Source of the DNA: an uncultured Oscillospiraceae bacterium
GTDB lineage: Bacteria; Bacillota; Clostridia; Oscillospirales; Ruminococcaceae
Direction of reading: 5' to 3'
Assembly (NCBI GenBank): GCA_910587465.1
Contig: CAJUMS010000045.1
Coordinates: forward strand, 1 to 22,542
Length of the DNA stretch: 22,542 nucleotides
Shown: in pieces, positions 1-7,379 of the stretch
Numbering within the stretch: the stretch's first letter is position 1
Layout: each line of letters begins with the position of its first letter
The notes under the pieces: generated by a model
Databases searched by the model: none
Seen by the model: the letters and a program-made list of their open reading frames with translations, nothing else
What the model was told of the DNA's origin: nothing
Made by a program: the position numbers and the translations under genes

Positions 1-148
1 GAAAATTAGATGAAATCTTCACTTTACCCCTTGACTTTTATTTGCAGGTCTTATTTGAAAAGCCCCGCAATTTCGGCGAGCCACGCTCCGCTCACTTCAC
101 CCCATTACGCTGCACTTATTTTACAACGCCTTTAATATGCGGCTGAAT

Positions 149-1066
149 TCATGTGCCTTCGGTCACATTATCATTGCTATTGCCGTCTTTATCGCTTGTT
201 TCCTCTATTTTACAGTCGATTATCCGCGTTCCGTATTTCATCGGCTTGCAGACCGACGTAAAGTAATTTGGGAACTCCTTCGCGGCATTGACTGCCGACT
301 GTTCGTCTTTAAACACTCCAAACACCGCCGAACCGCTCCCCGTAAGGCACGCGCCCTCTGCGCCGAGAGACTTCAGCTTTTCGATAATGCCGTCTATTTT
401 CTCGTTCTCGTACAGAACCCCGAACACGTTGTACATTGCCTTAGGAAAACCGTCTCCCGACTTCAGAAAACGTTTCATCGCATTTCTCTGCGGCAACGGA
501 TCCTCATCATAAATAACATATGCGCCGTGAGTATCGCACAAAAAATCGGGCATTACCACCAGATACACTCGCTCGGGCAGCTCGACCTCGTTACGGATAT
601 CGTCGCCTACGCCGCGGCACAGCTTAGTCCCGCCGACCACGCAAAACGGAACGTCCGCTCCCGTCCGCGCCGCGACCTTTAACAGCTGTGATCGGCTCAG
701 CGGCTCGCCCATGAGCTTGTTCAAGCCCACTATGACTGCCGCCGCGTCCGCGCTGCCGCCGCCCATTCCCGCCGCGCACGGCACCCGCTTTTCGATAAAT
801 ATCTCGCTTGCGGGATATCTTCTCGCGGCTGTATAGAAGTAATTTGCCGCCTTAAAGCATATGTTTTTCTTACCGTCGGGTATCCTCGGGTCGGAGCATC
901 CAACCGTCGACGCGCCCACCTTATCGCTCATCCTTATCGTTACGATATCGCAAAGGTCTATACTTTGCATGACCGTTTCCAATAAATGATATCCGTCGTT
1001 GCGCTTTCCCGTGATATCAAGATACAAATTCAGCTTTGCGTATGCACAGAGGGAAATCTCGTTCAT
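149..1066 (-). CDS. ispE: 4-diphosphocytidyl-2-C-methyl-D-erythritol kinase (IspE)
   Basis: This is a cytosolic GHMP-family kinase that phosphorylates CDP-methylerythritol with ATP in the MEP isoprenoid pathway. The N-terminus has the family signature AYAKLNLYLDI, whose lysine (residue 11) is a conserved substrate/catalytic residue. The glycine-rich ATP loop PCAAGMGGGSADAAA lies at about residues 96-110, followed by TGADVPFC with the catalytic aspartate, and a C-terminal GSGSAVFG motif. The chosen ATG gives 305 residues, normal for IspE. It is preferred over an upstream in-frame start 21 bases earlier because AGGAG lies 7-8 bases before it and homology starts at MNEISL. It is the last gene of a minus-strand operon, 26 bases after the aminotransferase stop. 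The end TEGT-stop looks natural. Bases 1-148 beyond it hold no gene I can support. Confidence 0.95.
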   Translation of the reverse strand: MNEISLCAYAKLNLYLDITGKRNDGYHLLETVMQSIDLCDIVTIRMSDKVGASTVGCSDPRIPDGKKNICFKAANYFYTAARRYPASEIFIEKRVPCAAGMGGGSADAAAVIVGLNKLMGEPLSRSQLLKVAARTGADVPFCVVGGTKLCRGVGDDIRNEVELPERVYLVVMPDFLCDTHGAYVIYDEDPLPQRNAMKRFLKSGDGFPKAMYNVFGVLYENEKIDGIIEKLKSLGAEGACLTGSGSAVFGVFKDEQSAVNAAKEFPNYFTSVCKPMKYGTRIIDCKIEETSDKDGNSNDNVTEGT

Positions 1067-1092
1067 CTGTTTAACTCCTGTCGGCAATGCTT

Positions 1093-2265
1093 TTAATTTT
1101 TAAGCTCTTCAAGGAACTCGCGAATTCTCGCCATCGCGGTTGTAAGGTGCGTTACCGAATATGCGTAAGAAACGCGCACAAAACCCTCGCCGCTCTCGCC
1201 GAATGCCGACCCGGGTACCACAGCTACCTTCTTTTCGTACACCAGCCGCTCGCAGAACTCCGCACTCGTCATTCCGGTCGACTTTATGCACGGGAACACG
1301 TAAAACGCACCCTCGGGCTCAAAGCAATCCAAGCCCATATCATTGAAGTCTTTGACTACCAACCGCCGCCGCATATCGTACTCCTCGACCATATGCTCCA
1401 CGTCCGCGGCGCACTTCTCCATAGCGACTATCGCCGCGTACTGGCTTACCGTCGGGCTTGACATTATGCAGTACTGGTGCAGCTTAAGCATCTGCTTTAT
1501 TATTGGCTGAGGACCTGCGACATATCCAAGCCGCCAGCCCGTCATTGCGTATGCCTTTGAAAATCCGCTGATAACGAGCGTCCTCTCGCGCATTCCCTCA
1601 ATTTCGGCAATGGAGACGTGCTTTATGCCGTTATAGGTCATCTCAGCGTAAATTTCGTCGCTCGCCACCACGATATTCGTGCCGCGCAATACCTCCGCGA
1701 TAGCCTCCAAGTCCTCGCGGCGCATTACAGCGCCCGTAGGATTGTTTGGGTACGGCAGAACAAGCAGCTTTGTTTTCGGGGTTATCTTCTCCTTTAACGC
1801 TGCCGCTGTCAGACGGAACTTATCCTCGGCTTTAGTAACGATAGACACAGCCGTTCCGCCCATCATCGACACTATCGGCGAATAGCACACAAAGCTCGGC
1901 TCGGGAACGAGGACTTCATCGCCCGGCTCGATCATAGCGCGCACCGCGAGGTCGATAGCCTCCGAGCCGCCTACGGTAATAATGACCTCCTTTTCGGGAT
2001 CATATTCCGTATGTATGAAATTATTCAAATATTTGCAGACCGTTTTCCGCAGCTCCATAAGTCCGCTGTTGGCGGTATACGCGGTCTTGCCTTTTTCGAG
2101 GATATTTATAGCCTCCTTACGCGCAGCCCACGGAGTCTTGAAATCAGGTTCGCCGATAGACAGCGAGATAACGCCCTCGACATGCTGCGCGATATCGAAA
2201 AACTTGCGTATTCCCGACGGCTGAATATCCCGAATCTTCTTCGGGATCAACATATCATAGTCCAT
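1093..2265 (-). CDS. PLP-dependent class I/II aminotransferase
   Basis: This is a fold-type I aspartate aminotransferase-family enzyme that transfers amino groups between an amino acid and a 2-oxoacid using pyridoxal phosphate. With the GTG-inclusive numbering, the substrate loop SIGEPDF is near residue 37, NNPTGA at 175-180, the PLP aspartate/tyrosine in SDEIYAE at 203-209, and the Schiff-base lysine in SGFSKAYAMTGWRLGY at K238. A C-terminal VRVSYA carries the carboxylate-binding arginine. The length of about 390 residues is typical. Translation can start at the GTG at 2268 or the adjacent ATG at 2265. The ATG shares one base with the Lrp stop (TGATG), so translation is coupled either way. 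The substrate cannot be assigned; pairing with an Lrp regulator suggests amino-acid metabolism, perhaps alanine, aromatic or branched-chain. Confidence 0.93.
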   Translation of the reverse strand: MDYDMLIPKKIRDIQPSGIRKFFDIAQHVEGVISLSIGEPDFKTPWAARKEAINILEKGKTAYTANSGLMELRKTVCKYLNNFIHTEYDPEKEVIITVGGSEAIDLAVRAMIEPGDEVLVPEPSFVCYSPIVSMMGGTAVSIVTKAEDKFRLTAAALKEKITPKTKLLVLPYPNNPTGAVMRREDLEAIAEVLRGTNIVVASDEIYAEMTYNGIKHVSIAEIEGMRERTLVISGFSKAYAMTGWRLGYVAGPQPIIKQMLKLHQYCIMSSPTVSQYAAIVAMEKCAADVEHMVEEYDMRRRLVVKDFNDMGLDCFEPEGAFYVFPCIKSTGMTSAEFCERLVYEKKVAVVPGSAFGESGEGFVRVSYAYSVTHLTTAMARIREFLEELKN

Positions 2266-2750
2266 CACGGGGAAACCAGCCCCCTGTCGTCAAAATTATC
2301 CTCGTTGAAAATGTGACCTTTTTCCTTATAACGACGCAGAATGAAGTGTGTAGTCGTAGACAAAACGCCGTCCAGAACGGCAAGACGCTCCGAAACGAAC
2401 AGCGCGACGTTGCGCAGGCTCGTTCCGCTTATCGTTACGGAAAGATCGTTCGCTCCCGACAACAGGAACACGCTGTCCACTTCCTCGTATGCCATAATGG
2501 TATGCGCGAGGTCGTCGAAACCGCAGTCCTTTACGGGTGTAATCTTAAGCTCGATTATCGCGGTCACTCCGTTCTCATCGGCCTTTTCCTCGTCGATTAT
2601 CGCGGAGTAGCCCATAATGATGCCTTCGCGCTCCAGACGGGATATCTCATCGGAGACCGCACTCTCGCTCTCGCCGAGCATTACGCCAAGCTCGGCATTT
2701 GAGAGCCGTGCGTCCTGACGCAGTAAGTCAAGTAATTTATTAGTGTTCAT
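2265..2750 (-). CDS. Lrp/AsnC family transcriptional regulator
   Basis: This 161-residue protein has an N-terminal winged helix-turn-helix (about residues 1-60, with NAELGVMLGESESAVSDEI as the helix-turn-helix) and a C-terminal RAM/ACT-like ligand and oligomerisation domain (about 65-145). Members bind DNA as octamers or dimers and sense amino acids. The ATG at 2750 is chosen because GGAGGACAAG immediately precedes it; an upstream in-frame extension of 34 codons has no family similarity and runs into the hairpin region. The stop overlaps the aminotransferase start, so the two are co-translated. An Lrp gene directly upstream of an aminotransferase suggests local or autogenous control by that enzyme's substrate or product; this is inference. 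The C-terminal tail after the RAM domain (about 15 residues, acidic) is a little longer than usual. Confidence 0.92.
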   Translation of the reverse strand: MNTNKLLDLLRQDARLSNAELGVMLGESESAVSDEISRLEREGIIMGYSAIIDEEKADENGVTAIIELKITPVKDCGFDDLAHTIMAYEEVDSVFLLSGANDLSVTISGTSLRNVALFVSERLAVLDGVLSTTTHFILRRYKEKGHIFNEDNFDDRGLVSP

Positions 2751-2808
2751 CTTGTCCTCCTTATTTGAAAGGTAAAAGCTCGCACCGTTCGATTGCGGCT
2801 TTTTACGG

Positions 2809-2907
2809 TTTCGCGCATAGCGCGAAATTGAATTGCCATTAGGGCAATTCAAAGCAAAAACGCAAGGGGTCGTCGGCTGAAAGCCGACGATTAGGACTTT
2901 TGCCCCT
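2809..2907. repeat. Cluster of three consecutive perfect hairpins
   Basis: Three adjacent inverted repeats fill the gap between the PHP gene and the Lrp gene. They are TTTCGCGC-ATA-GCGCGAAA (2809-2827), TTGAATTGCC with a 5-base loop (2828-2852), and TCGTCGGCT-GAA-AGCCGACGA (2870-2890). AGGGG at 2865-2869 can further pair with CCCCT at 2903-2907, enclosing the third. Read on the minus strand after the PHP stop, the third hairpin is followed by CCCC and then a TTTTT run, so it may terminate PHP transcription. The other two are not explained by termination. The arrangement resembles an intergenic palindromic repeat family. Confidence 0.75.
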
Positions 2908-2937
2908 ACGACGACGAAACGTTGCAGCTTGTTACAC

Positions 2938-3783
2938 TTATATTCTTATAAATTTCGGCTCGCGCTTTTCAAACACGCAGACCTCGTTAAATCCCAGTTC
3001 CCTCAAAAGCTCGTAACAGCGCGGAATATCTGCGGCTACGTCGCATACCATATGCGCGTCGGAGCCTACCGTTATCAGCTTTCCGCCGAGTTCGCGGTAG
3101 CGCTTTATAAAAGCCGCGCCCGCCATAGGTCCACCGAGACCGCGGCGGTATCCCGAGGAATTGACCTCAAGCGCAATATCCTTTTTAACGATCATTTCCA
3201 GTATCTTGTCGATTATCGGCTTATACTCCGAGAAAACCGCGTCGCAGCGTTTGTCCTTTTCCGCGACCAATCCCGAGGACGTTTCAATATTCACGAACCG
3301 CATAAGGAACGTCATATGCGCGAGCGTGCAGAACCGTCCCCACTCTACGAGACCGAGCATTTCGTCAAAATACTCTTTCAGAACGCGCTTTCGGTCAAAT
3401 TCCGTATCGGGTATTCTGCTCATATGCTCGTAATGCGCTGTCCTGTGAACCGAGCCTATCACAAAATCGTAGTCATGCCCGGTGAGTATCTTCTCGGCGG
3501 TCGGCAGGTCGTACAGCGGCTGACCTATCTCCGCGCCGTAGTATACCCTCATCTTCCCGCCGAACTCCGACTTCAGCCGCTCAAACGTCGGCTTTGACCT
3601 TTCGATAGCCACCCAATAATCCCACTCGCCGTCACCGAACTCGTCAAGCTCGATATGATCTGTCAGTGCGAAATGCTTTACACCCAGCTCACAGGCTCGC
3701 GCCGCCATATCCATAGGCTCCTCGGCGCTGTCGGGTGACAGGTTGGAGTGGGTATGGATATCTATTAACGTTTCTTCTTCCAT
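2938..3783 (-). CDS. PHP-domain phosphatase, histidinol-phosphatase-like
   Basis: This is a polymerase-and-histidinol-phosphatase (PHP) fold metallo-phosphoesterase, closest in motif pattern to HisK/HisJ-type histidinol phosphatases. The metal-binding motifs appear in order: DIHTHSNLSPD (residues 8-18), LTDHIE (T41 D42 H43), YYGAEIG with E85, IGSVHR with H113, a mid-protein LAHMTF, LEVNSSG, and a C-terminal GSDAH. At 281 residues it matches the family. The ATG start has AGAAAGG about 13 bases upstream. No other histidine-biosynthesis gene lies nearby, so it could equally dephosphorylate another small phosphoester. It is monocistronic, transcribed divergently from the ACT-PFL operon from a TAGACA-17-TAAAAT promoter, which gives a leader of about 155 bases. 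Confidence 0.88.
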   Translation of the reverse strand: MEEETLIDIHTHSNLSPDSAEEPMDMAARACELGVKHFALTDHIELDEFGDGEWDYWVAIERSKPTFERLKSEFGGKMRVYYGAEIGQPLYDLPTAEKILTGHDYDFVIGSVHRTAHYEHMSRIPDTEFDRKRVLKEYFDEMLGLVEWGRFCTLAHMTFLMRFVNIETSSGLVAEKDKRCDAVFSEYKPIIDKILEMIVKKDIALEVNSSGYRRGLGGPMAGAAFIKRYRELGGKLITVGSDAHMVCDVAADIPRCYELLRELGFNEVCVFEKREPKFIRI

Positions 3784-3945
3784 ATTTTGTTATCTGCCTT
3801 TCTCGCTTTAAAAGACAAAAGCTCATACCTGCAACGGTAACTCCTCTGCGCCGACCGCCGCGTTGCTTTTGCTTTATTCTACACTTTATTGCCGATACCC
3901 GAAAAAATATACATAAATCGGCTCCGGCATTTCTCTACTTTTATT

Positions 3946-3974
3946 ATTTTATCACAAAATTTCAAATTTGTCTA
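3946..3974 (-). promoter_or_regulatory. Promoter of the PHP gene
   Basis: Reading the minus strand, TAGACA (-35, 3969-3974) is separated by 17 bases from TAAAAT (-10, 3946-3951). It sits back-to-back with the ACT-PFL promoter, the two -35 boxes being 8 bases apart. The transcribed leader between about 3939 and 3784 contains a weak GCCGAT/ATCGGC inverted repeat (3892-3923 region) but no riboswitch that I recognise. Confidence 0.55.
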
Positions 3975-3982
3975 GGAATAGA

Positions 3983-4011
3983 TTTACTTTTTTGAATTTT
4001 TTTAGTATAAT
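3983..4011 (+). promoter_or_regulatory. Promoter of the ACT-PFL operon
   Basis: TTTACT (3983-3988), a 17-base T-rich spacer, and a perfect TATAAT (4006-4011) lie about 75 bases before the ACT gene start. The rest of the 3784-4085 gap is AT-rich next to the promoters and contains no gene. Confidence 0.6.
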
Positions 4012-4085
4012 AGAGAAGAAGATATAAAAAAACAACGGTTGCGGGGCAAATTTTTAGACATTTTGACCGCAGAACAGGAGGAATT

Positions 4086-4355
4086 ATGAGAGCAGTAGTT
4101 GCCGTTATCGGTAAGGATACAGTCGGAATTCTCGCAAAGGTGAGCGGGATATGCGCCGAATACAAAGCAAATGTCATGGACGTGACCCAGACCATCATGC
4201 AGGACTTGTTCGCCATGACCATGATGATCGAGATATCACAGCTTACGATAGATTACATCGACTTTGCCGAGAAGCTCAAGAACGCAGGCACCGAAATGGG
4301 CTTGCAGATACACGTTATGCACGAGGACATTTTCAACTCTATGCACAAAATTTAA
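4086..4355 (+). CDS. ACT domain-containing protein (UPF0237 family)
   Basis: This 89-residue protein is essentially a single ACT domain of the UPF0237/YvhJ-like type. It begins MRAVVAVIGKDTVGILAKVSGICAEY, the usual first beta strand, glycine turn and helix, followed by NVMDVTQTIM and a second beta-alpha-beta unit. ACT domains bind small ligands, often amino acids, and dimerise. A perfect AGGAGG (4076-4081) sits 4 bases before the ATG. The next gene starts 18 bases downstream, and an ACT gene immediately before a PFL/DUF711 gene is a widespread conserved pair, so the two probably act together. The ligand is unknown. Confidence 0.93.
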   Translation: MRAVVAVIGKDTVGILAKVSGICAEYKANVMDVTQTIMQDLFAMTMMIEISQLTIDYIDFAEKLKNAGTEMGLQIHVMHEDIFNSMHKI

Positions 4356-4373
4356 AAGGGAGAATTATACACA

Positions 4374-5726
4374 ATGCTTAATACTGGCGATATTTTAGAG
4401 ACCATAAAGATGATACAGGAGGAAAACCTCGATATCCGCACAACGACAATGGGTATCTCGCTCCTCGACTGTATTGACAGCGACGCCGACCGCGCCTGCG
4501 ATAAAATATACGAGAAGATGATGCGCAAAGCGGAAAATCTCGTCAAAACGGGCGAGGATATTGAAAAGGAGTATGGTATCCCGATAATCAACAAGCGCAT
4601 TTCCGTCACACCGATCGCTATCGTCTCCGCCGCGTCGGGCGAGCCCGTAAAGTACGCCAAGACCCTCCAGCGCGTTGCCGAGGGCACGGGCGTAAACTAT
4701 ATAGGCGGCTACTCCGCACTTGTACACAAGGGCTTTTCCGCTGGCGACAAGGAGCTTATCGAGTCTATTCCCGAGGCGCTTGCCGAGACCACCAACGTCT
4801 GCTCCTCCGTCAACGTCGGCTCGACCAAGGCGGGTATCAATATGGACGCGGTGGCTATGATGGGCAAAATTATCCGCGAGGCAAGCGAAAAGACCAAGGA
4901 CGACCACTGCTTTGGCGCGGCTAAGATCGTCGTGTTCTGCAACGCTCCCGAGGACAACCCCTTTATGGCGGGCGCGTTTCATGGCGTGGGCGAGTACGAC
5001 TGCGAGATAAACGTCGGCGTTTCAGGTCCCGGAGTAGTCCGCGCGGCGCTTGAAAAACACCCCGATGCGAACATCAGCGAGATCGCGGATGTTATCAAAA
5101 AGACCGCGTTCAAGATCACGCGTATGGGTCAGCTTGTCGGCACGGAGGCTTCAAAGCGGCTGGGCGTGCCGTTCGGTATAGTTGATCTGTCGCTCGCTCC
5201 CACACCGGCGGTCGGCGATTCCGTGGCGCATATTCTCGAGGAGATAGGTCTTGAAAGCTGCGGCGCTCACGGCACAACCGCGTGTCTGGCAATGCTCAAC
5301 GATGCTGTGAAAAAGGGCGGCGTAATGGCTTCGTCGCACGTCGGAGGGCTTTCTGGTGCGTTTATTCCCGTCTCCGAAGACGCGGGAATGATCGACGCCG
5401 TGAACCGCGGCTCGCTGTCGCTTGAGAAGCTCGAAGCTATGACAGCGGTCTGCTCGGTAGGACTGGATATGATCGTAGTTCCAGGAGACACCTCCGCGGA
5501 CACTATCTCTGCGATAATCGCAGACGAGGCGGCTATCGGCATGGTGAACTCCAAAACCACTGCGGTGCGTGTTATCCCCGCTATCGGCATGAAGGAGGGC
5601 GACACACTTGAATTCGGCGGCTTGTTCGGCAGCGGTCCCGTTATGCCCGTAAGCGGTTTCAGTTCTTCTAAATTCATTTCGCGCGGCGGACGTATCCCCG
5701 CTCCGCTCCAGAGTTTGAAAAACTGA
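4374..5726 (+). CDS. PFL family protein (UPF0210/DUF711)
   Basis: This 450-residue protein matches the UPF0210/DUF711 family, which has a fold related to pyruvate formate-lyase/anaerobic ribonucleotide reductase barrels but no established biochemical role. Recognisable family stretches are TTTMGISLLDC near residue 24, YIGGYSALVHKGF near 105, INVGVSGPGVV near 216, GAHGTTACLAMLNDAVKKGG near 297, and VIPAIGMKEGD near 404. Length is typical. AAAAGGGAG precedes the ATG by about 11 bases. It is encoded between the ACT protein (18-base gap) and a small membrane protein (4-base gap). There is no visible glycyl-radical motif of true PFL, so I do not call it a formate-lyase. Family assignment is secure; function is unknown. 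Confidence 0.93.
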   Translation: MLNTGDILETIKMIQEENLDIRTTTMGISLLDCIDSDADRACDKIYEKMMRKAENLVKTGEDIEKEYGIPIINKRISVTPIAIVSAASGEPVKYAKTLQRVAEGTGVNYIGGYSALVHKGFSAGDKELIESIPEALAETTNVCSSVNVGSTKAGINMDAVAMMGKIIREASEKTKDDHCFGAAKIVVFCNAPEDNPFMAGAFHGVGEYDCEINVGVSGPGVVRAALEKHPDANISEIADVIKKTAFKITRMGQLVGTEASKRLGVPFGIVDLSLAPTPAVGDSVAHILEEIGLESCGAHGTTACLAMLNDAVKKGGVMASSHVGGLSGAFIPVSEDAGMIDAVNRGSLSLEKLEAMTAVCSVGLDMIVVPGDTSADTISAIIADEAAIGMVNSKTTAVRVIPAIGMKEGDTLEFGGLFGSGPVMPVSGFSSSKFISRGGRIPAPLQSLKN

Positions 5727-5730
5727 CGCT

Positions 5731-6258
5731 ATGAAAAAACGTTTTACGATATTTACGGTACTGTCCATAGTTTCGGCGGTGTTCACGATAATTTTTACGT
5801 CGTGTTTTTGCAGCTTGACCGCGGTCAATACGCAATTTGCCGAGAATGTTGACGAAATGATCGTCGACGGAACGGACTTCACACCCGTACTCAAAACAGG
5901 CGCGTTCTTCCTTGATCTTTTCATGAACAGTATGCTGCCCATGATAATGTATATTCTGTTCTTTATTGTGATAACATTGCTTAATATCGCGCTGTTTGGG
6001 TTTTACAGAATATTCGGTCTGCGAGGAGAGCTTAACATGAGCGGCGGTGAGCTCGGTCTTATCCGTAGAGCGTACATTATCTTCTCGATGCTTTCCGCGG
6101 TAATAACGCTTGTGATCGCGCTGTGCTGTATCTTATTCGGCACAATGACTGCAAACTGCCTTTTCGCGCTGCTGTTCTGCTGGCAGTACCCTCTGTTCGT
6201 GTGGGCGTTCTGCTTGAGAAAGCTGAAAAGATCTCTTTCCGCTGAGATATCCGCATAA
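5731..6258 (+). CDS. Hypothetical four-helix membrane protein
   Basis: I do not recognise this 175-residue family. Hydrophobic segments at about residues 6-30, 69-95, 111-136 and 141-160 suggest four transmembrane helices, with a polar loop of about 40 residues after the first helix, probably extracellular, and a basic cytosolic C-terminus (LRKLKRSL). The ATG lies only 4 bases after the PFL stop and there is no convincing Shine-Dalgarno, so translation is likely coupled to the upstream gene. It is the last gene before a strong terminator and so belongs to the ACT-PFL operon. Whether it is functionally tied to PFL is unknown. Confidence 0.75.
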   Translation: MKKRFTIFTVLSIVSAVFTIIFTSCFCSLTAVNTQFAENVDEMIVDGTDFTPVLKTGAFFLDLFMNSMLPMIMYILFFIVITLLNIALFGFYRIFGLRGELNMSGGELGLIRRAYIIFSMLSAVITLVIALCCILFGTMTANCLFALLFCWQYPLFVWAFCLRKLKRSLSAEISA

Positions 6259-6263
6259 TTATT

Positions 6264-6296
6264 ATCGGGCTGCGCGCGTTGACCGTACAGCCCGAT
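6264..6296. terminator. Bidirectional intrinsic terminator
   Basis: ATCGGGCTG (6264-6272) pairs perfectly with CAGCCCGAT (6288-6296) over a 15-base loop. A T-rich stretch follows on the plus strand and an A/T-rich one on the minus strand. It separates the converging membrane-protein gene and flavoprotein gene. Confidence 0.8.
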
Positions 6297-6304
6297 TTAT
6301 TTTC

Positions 6305-6850
6305 TCAGATTTTTTCAGCCAATTCCGCTGCTTGCTTACAGCCGTTGGTCTTTTCAATATCACCTGTATTCAGCACGCCGGGAACCAGTACCTCGCCGAC
6401 CATATTCCATTTAATTAGTTCGGCGGAGCGTTCAATAGGCATACGCACACCGTCCATAACCGTCATATCGTTTTCCTCGCAGCAAGCGATCAACGCGCAC
6501 TCTTTACCCGCAATATCCTTGCCGCCTACAACCATGGAAAACAGATGGTCTATAACACCCTTGATCTGCGCGGGGATAGAGTACCAATAAACAGGCATTG
6601 TGAATACGACCGCGTCGGCTTCAAGTATTGCGGGCGCAATAGAATTGAAGTCGTCGTCAAAGGTGCAGGCTTTTCCCGTGGAATAGCAGGTTTCACACGC
6701 ACGGCAGCCACCGATCTTCATCATGGCTGCGTCAAAGCGCGTAACGGTGTGACCATTAGTCTCCGCCGCCTTTATGAAAGCCTCCGTCATAGCGAAACTG
6801 TTTCCGTTTTTGCGCGGACTTCCCGTTATCACAACTACTTTCTTACCCAT
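6305..6850 (-). CDS. Iron-sulfur flavoprotein / NAD(P)H-dependent FMN reductase family
   Basis: This 181-residue cytosolic protein has a flavodoxin-like fold. The FMN phosphate loop GSPRKNGNS is at residues 10-18, and PVYWYSIPAQIKGVIDH near residue 86 is the typical flavin-binding loop. Between them is a compact cysteine cluster, C49-x2-C52-x2-C55-x6-C62, the pattern used by Isf-type proteins to hold a [4Fe-4S] cluster; many clostridial flavodoxin-family reductases share it. Such proteins are electron carriers or reductases for quinones, nitro compounds or oxidants. AAGGAGGT precedes the ATG. It is transcribed divergently from an HxlR regulator across overlapping promoters, the classic arrangement for an oxidant or electrophile-induced reductase. 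The physiological substrate is unknown. Confidence 0.88.
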   Translation of the reverse strand: MGKKVVVITGSPRKNGNSFAMTEAFIKAAETNGHTVTRFDAAMMKIGGCRACETCYSTGKACTFDDDFNSIAPAILEADAVVFTMPVYWYSIPAQIKGVIDHLFSMVVGGKDIAGKECALIACCEENDMTVMDGVRMPIERSAELIKWNMVGEVLVPGVLNTGDIEKTNGCKQAAELAEKI

Positions 6851-6876
6851 AAAATACCTCCTTAACGTTTTTGGGA

Positions 6877-6905
6877 TTGACTTATCTCCCGTGTTATGCT
6901 ATAAT
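6877..6905 (+). promoter_or_regulatory. Promoter of the HxlR regulator gene
   Basis: TTGACT (6877-6882), a 17-base spacer and a perfect TATAAT (6900-6905) predict a start near 6912 and a leader of about 65 bases before the HxlR gene. Its -10 box overlaps the -10 box of the divergent flavoprotein promoter. Confidence 0.75.
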
Positions 6906-6932
6906 TATATCATAAACATAATTCTATTACAA
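6904..6932 (-). promoter_or_regulatory. Promoter of the iron-sulfur flavoprotein gene
   Basis: On the minus strand TTGTAA (6927-6932), 17 bases, and TATAAT (6904-6909) form a good sigma-A promoter. The two divergent -10 boxes share bases 6904-6905, so RNA polymerase can occupy only one direction at a time. Confidence 0.72.
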
Positions 6933-6957
6933 GTACGCACATTTAGGTAATGTACTT
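6931..6957. promoter_or_regulatory. Candidate HxlR operator (AAGTAC...GTACTT)
   Basis: AAGTAC (6931-6936) and GTACTT (6952-6957) form a perfect inverted repeat whose half-sites are 21 bases, about two helical turns, apart. The left arm overlaps the -35 box of the flavoprotein promoter, and the whole site lies in the early transcribed region of the HxlR gene. A dimeric winged-helix regulator bound here could block both genes. That HxlR is the binder is inference from position. Confidence 0.5.
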
Positions 6958-6976
6958 ACCCGAAGGAGAGTGTAAA

Positions 6977-7318
6977 ATGGGTATTGAATGTATTAGTAGC
7001 GCAAAGCTGGAGGACACTGGCTTTAACTATACGATGTCGCTTATCCAAGGGAAATACAAGATGTTTATCCTGTATACGCTGATGGAATACGGCATAGTCC
7101 GCTTCAACGAAATGAAAAGATATATCGGCGGTATTTCCTATAAAACGCTCAGCGCTACCCTGAAGGAGCTGGAGACGGACGGGTTGGTCTGCCGCAAGGA
7201 ATACCCGCAGGTTCCGCCAAAGGTGGAGTACAGTCTTACCGAGCGCGGCAAGTCACTGATACCGATACTGGATAAGCTGTGCAGCTGGGGAGACGAGCAT
7301 AGACAAGACCAAAAATAA
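6977..7318 (+). CDS. HxlR family winged-helix transcriptional regulator
   Basis: This 113-residue DNA-binding protein is of the HxlR/MarR-like type. The signature is visible as GKYKMFILYTLMEYGIVRFNEM, GGISYKTLSATLKELETDGLV (recognition helix) and the wing KVEYSLTERGKSL. The usual core YKMxIL/W has Y-K-M-F-I-L here. Cys5 near the N-terminus occupies the place of the redox- or electrophile-sensing cysteine of the YodB/HypR subgroup, consistent with control of the divergent flavoprotein. The ATG at 6977 is preferred to one 27 bases upstream because GGAGAG precedes it and homology begins there. A strong terminator follows immediately. The inducing signal is unknown. Confidence 0.92.
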   Translation: MGIECISSAKLEDTGFNYTMSLIQGKYKMFILYTLMEYGIVRFNEMKRYIGGISYKTLSATLKELETDGLVCRKEYPQVPPKVEYSLTERGKSLIPILDKLCSWGDEHRQDQK

Positions 7319-7325
7319 CTTTCGG

Positions 7326-7356
7326 GCGGTGTCAAAACCTTTTGACACCGCTTTTT
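7326..7356 (+). terminator. Intrinsic terminator after HxlR gene
   Basis: GCGGTGTCAAAA (7326-7337) and TTTTGACACCGC (7340-7351) form a 12-bp perfect stem with a tight loop, followed by TTTTT. The sequence just beyond it, TGTCAAA-GCCG-TTTGATA, partly repeats the stem motif ahead of the XRE promoter. Confidence 0.9.
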
Positions 7357-7379
7357 AGCGTAATGTCAAAGCCGTTTGA

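Noticed and set aside
1..148. Possible gene or promoter in the first 148 bases
   Set aside because: No frame, promoter or clear hairpin stands out on either strand; it is treated as intergenic after ispE.
137..682. A plus-strand frame opposite ispE
   Set aside because: ispE on the minus strand carries all kinase motifs; the plus frame has no domain or start signal.
2751..2852. N-terminal extension of the Lrp protein by 34 codons
   Set aside because: The extension reads through a hairpin, lacks homology, and the internal ATG at 2750 has a strong GGAGGACAAG site.
3784..3945. Riboswitch or uORF in the PHP gene leader
   Set aside because: Only a weak 6-bp inverted repeat is visible and no known riboswitch core is recognisable.
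4374..5726. True pyruvate formate-lyase or glycyl-radical enzyme
   Set aside because: Length and motifs are those of UPF0210/DUF711; no glycyl-radical motif and no activating enzyme is nearby.
5151..5942. A 263-codon minus-strand open frame opposite the PFL and membrane-protein genes
   Set aside because: It spans the boundary of two well-supported genes, has no ribosome-binding site, and its composition is that of an antisense shadow.
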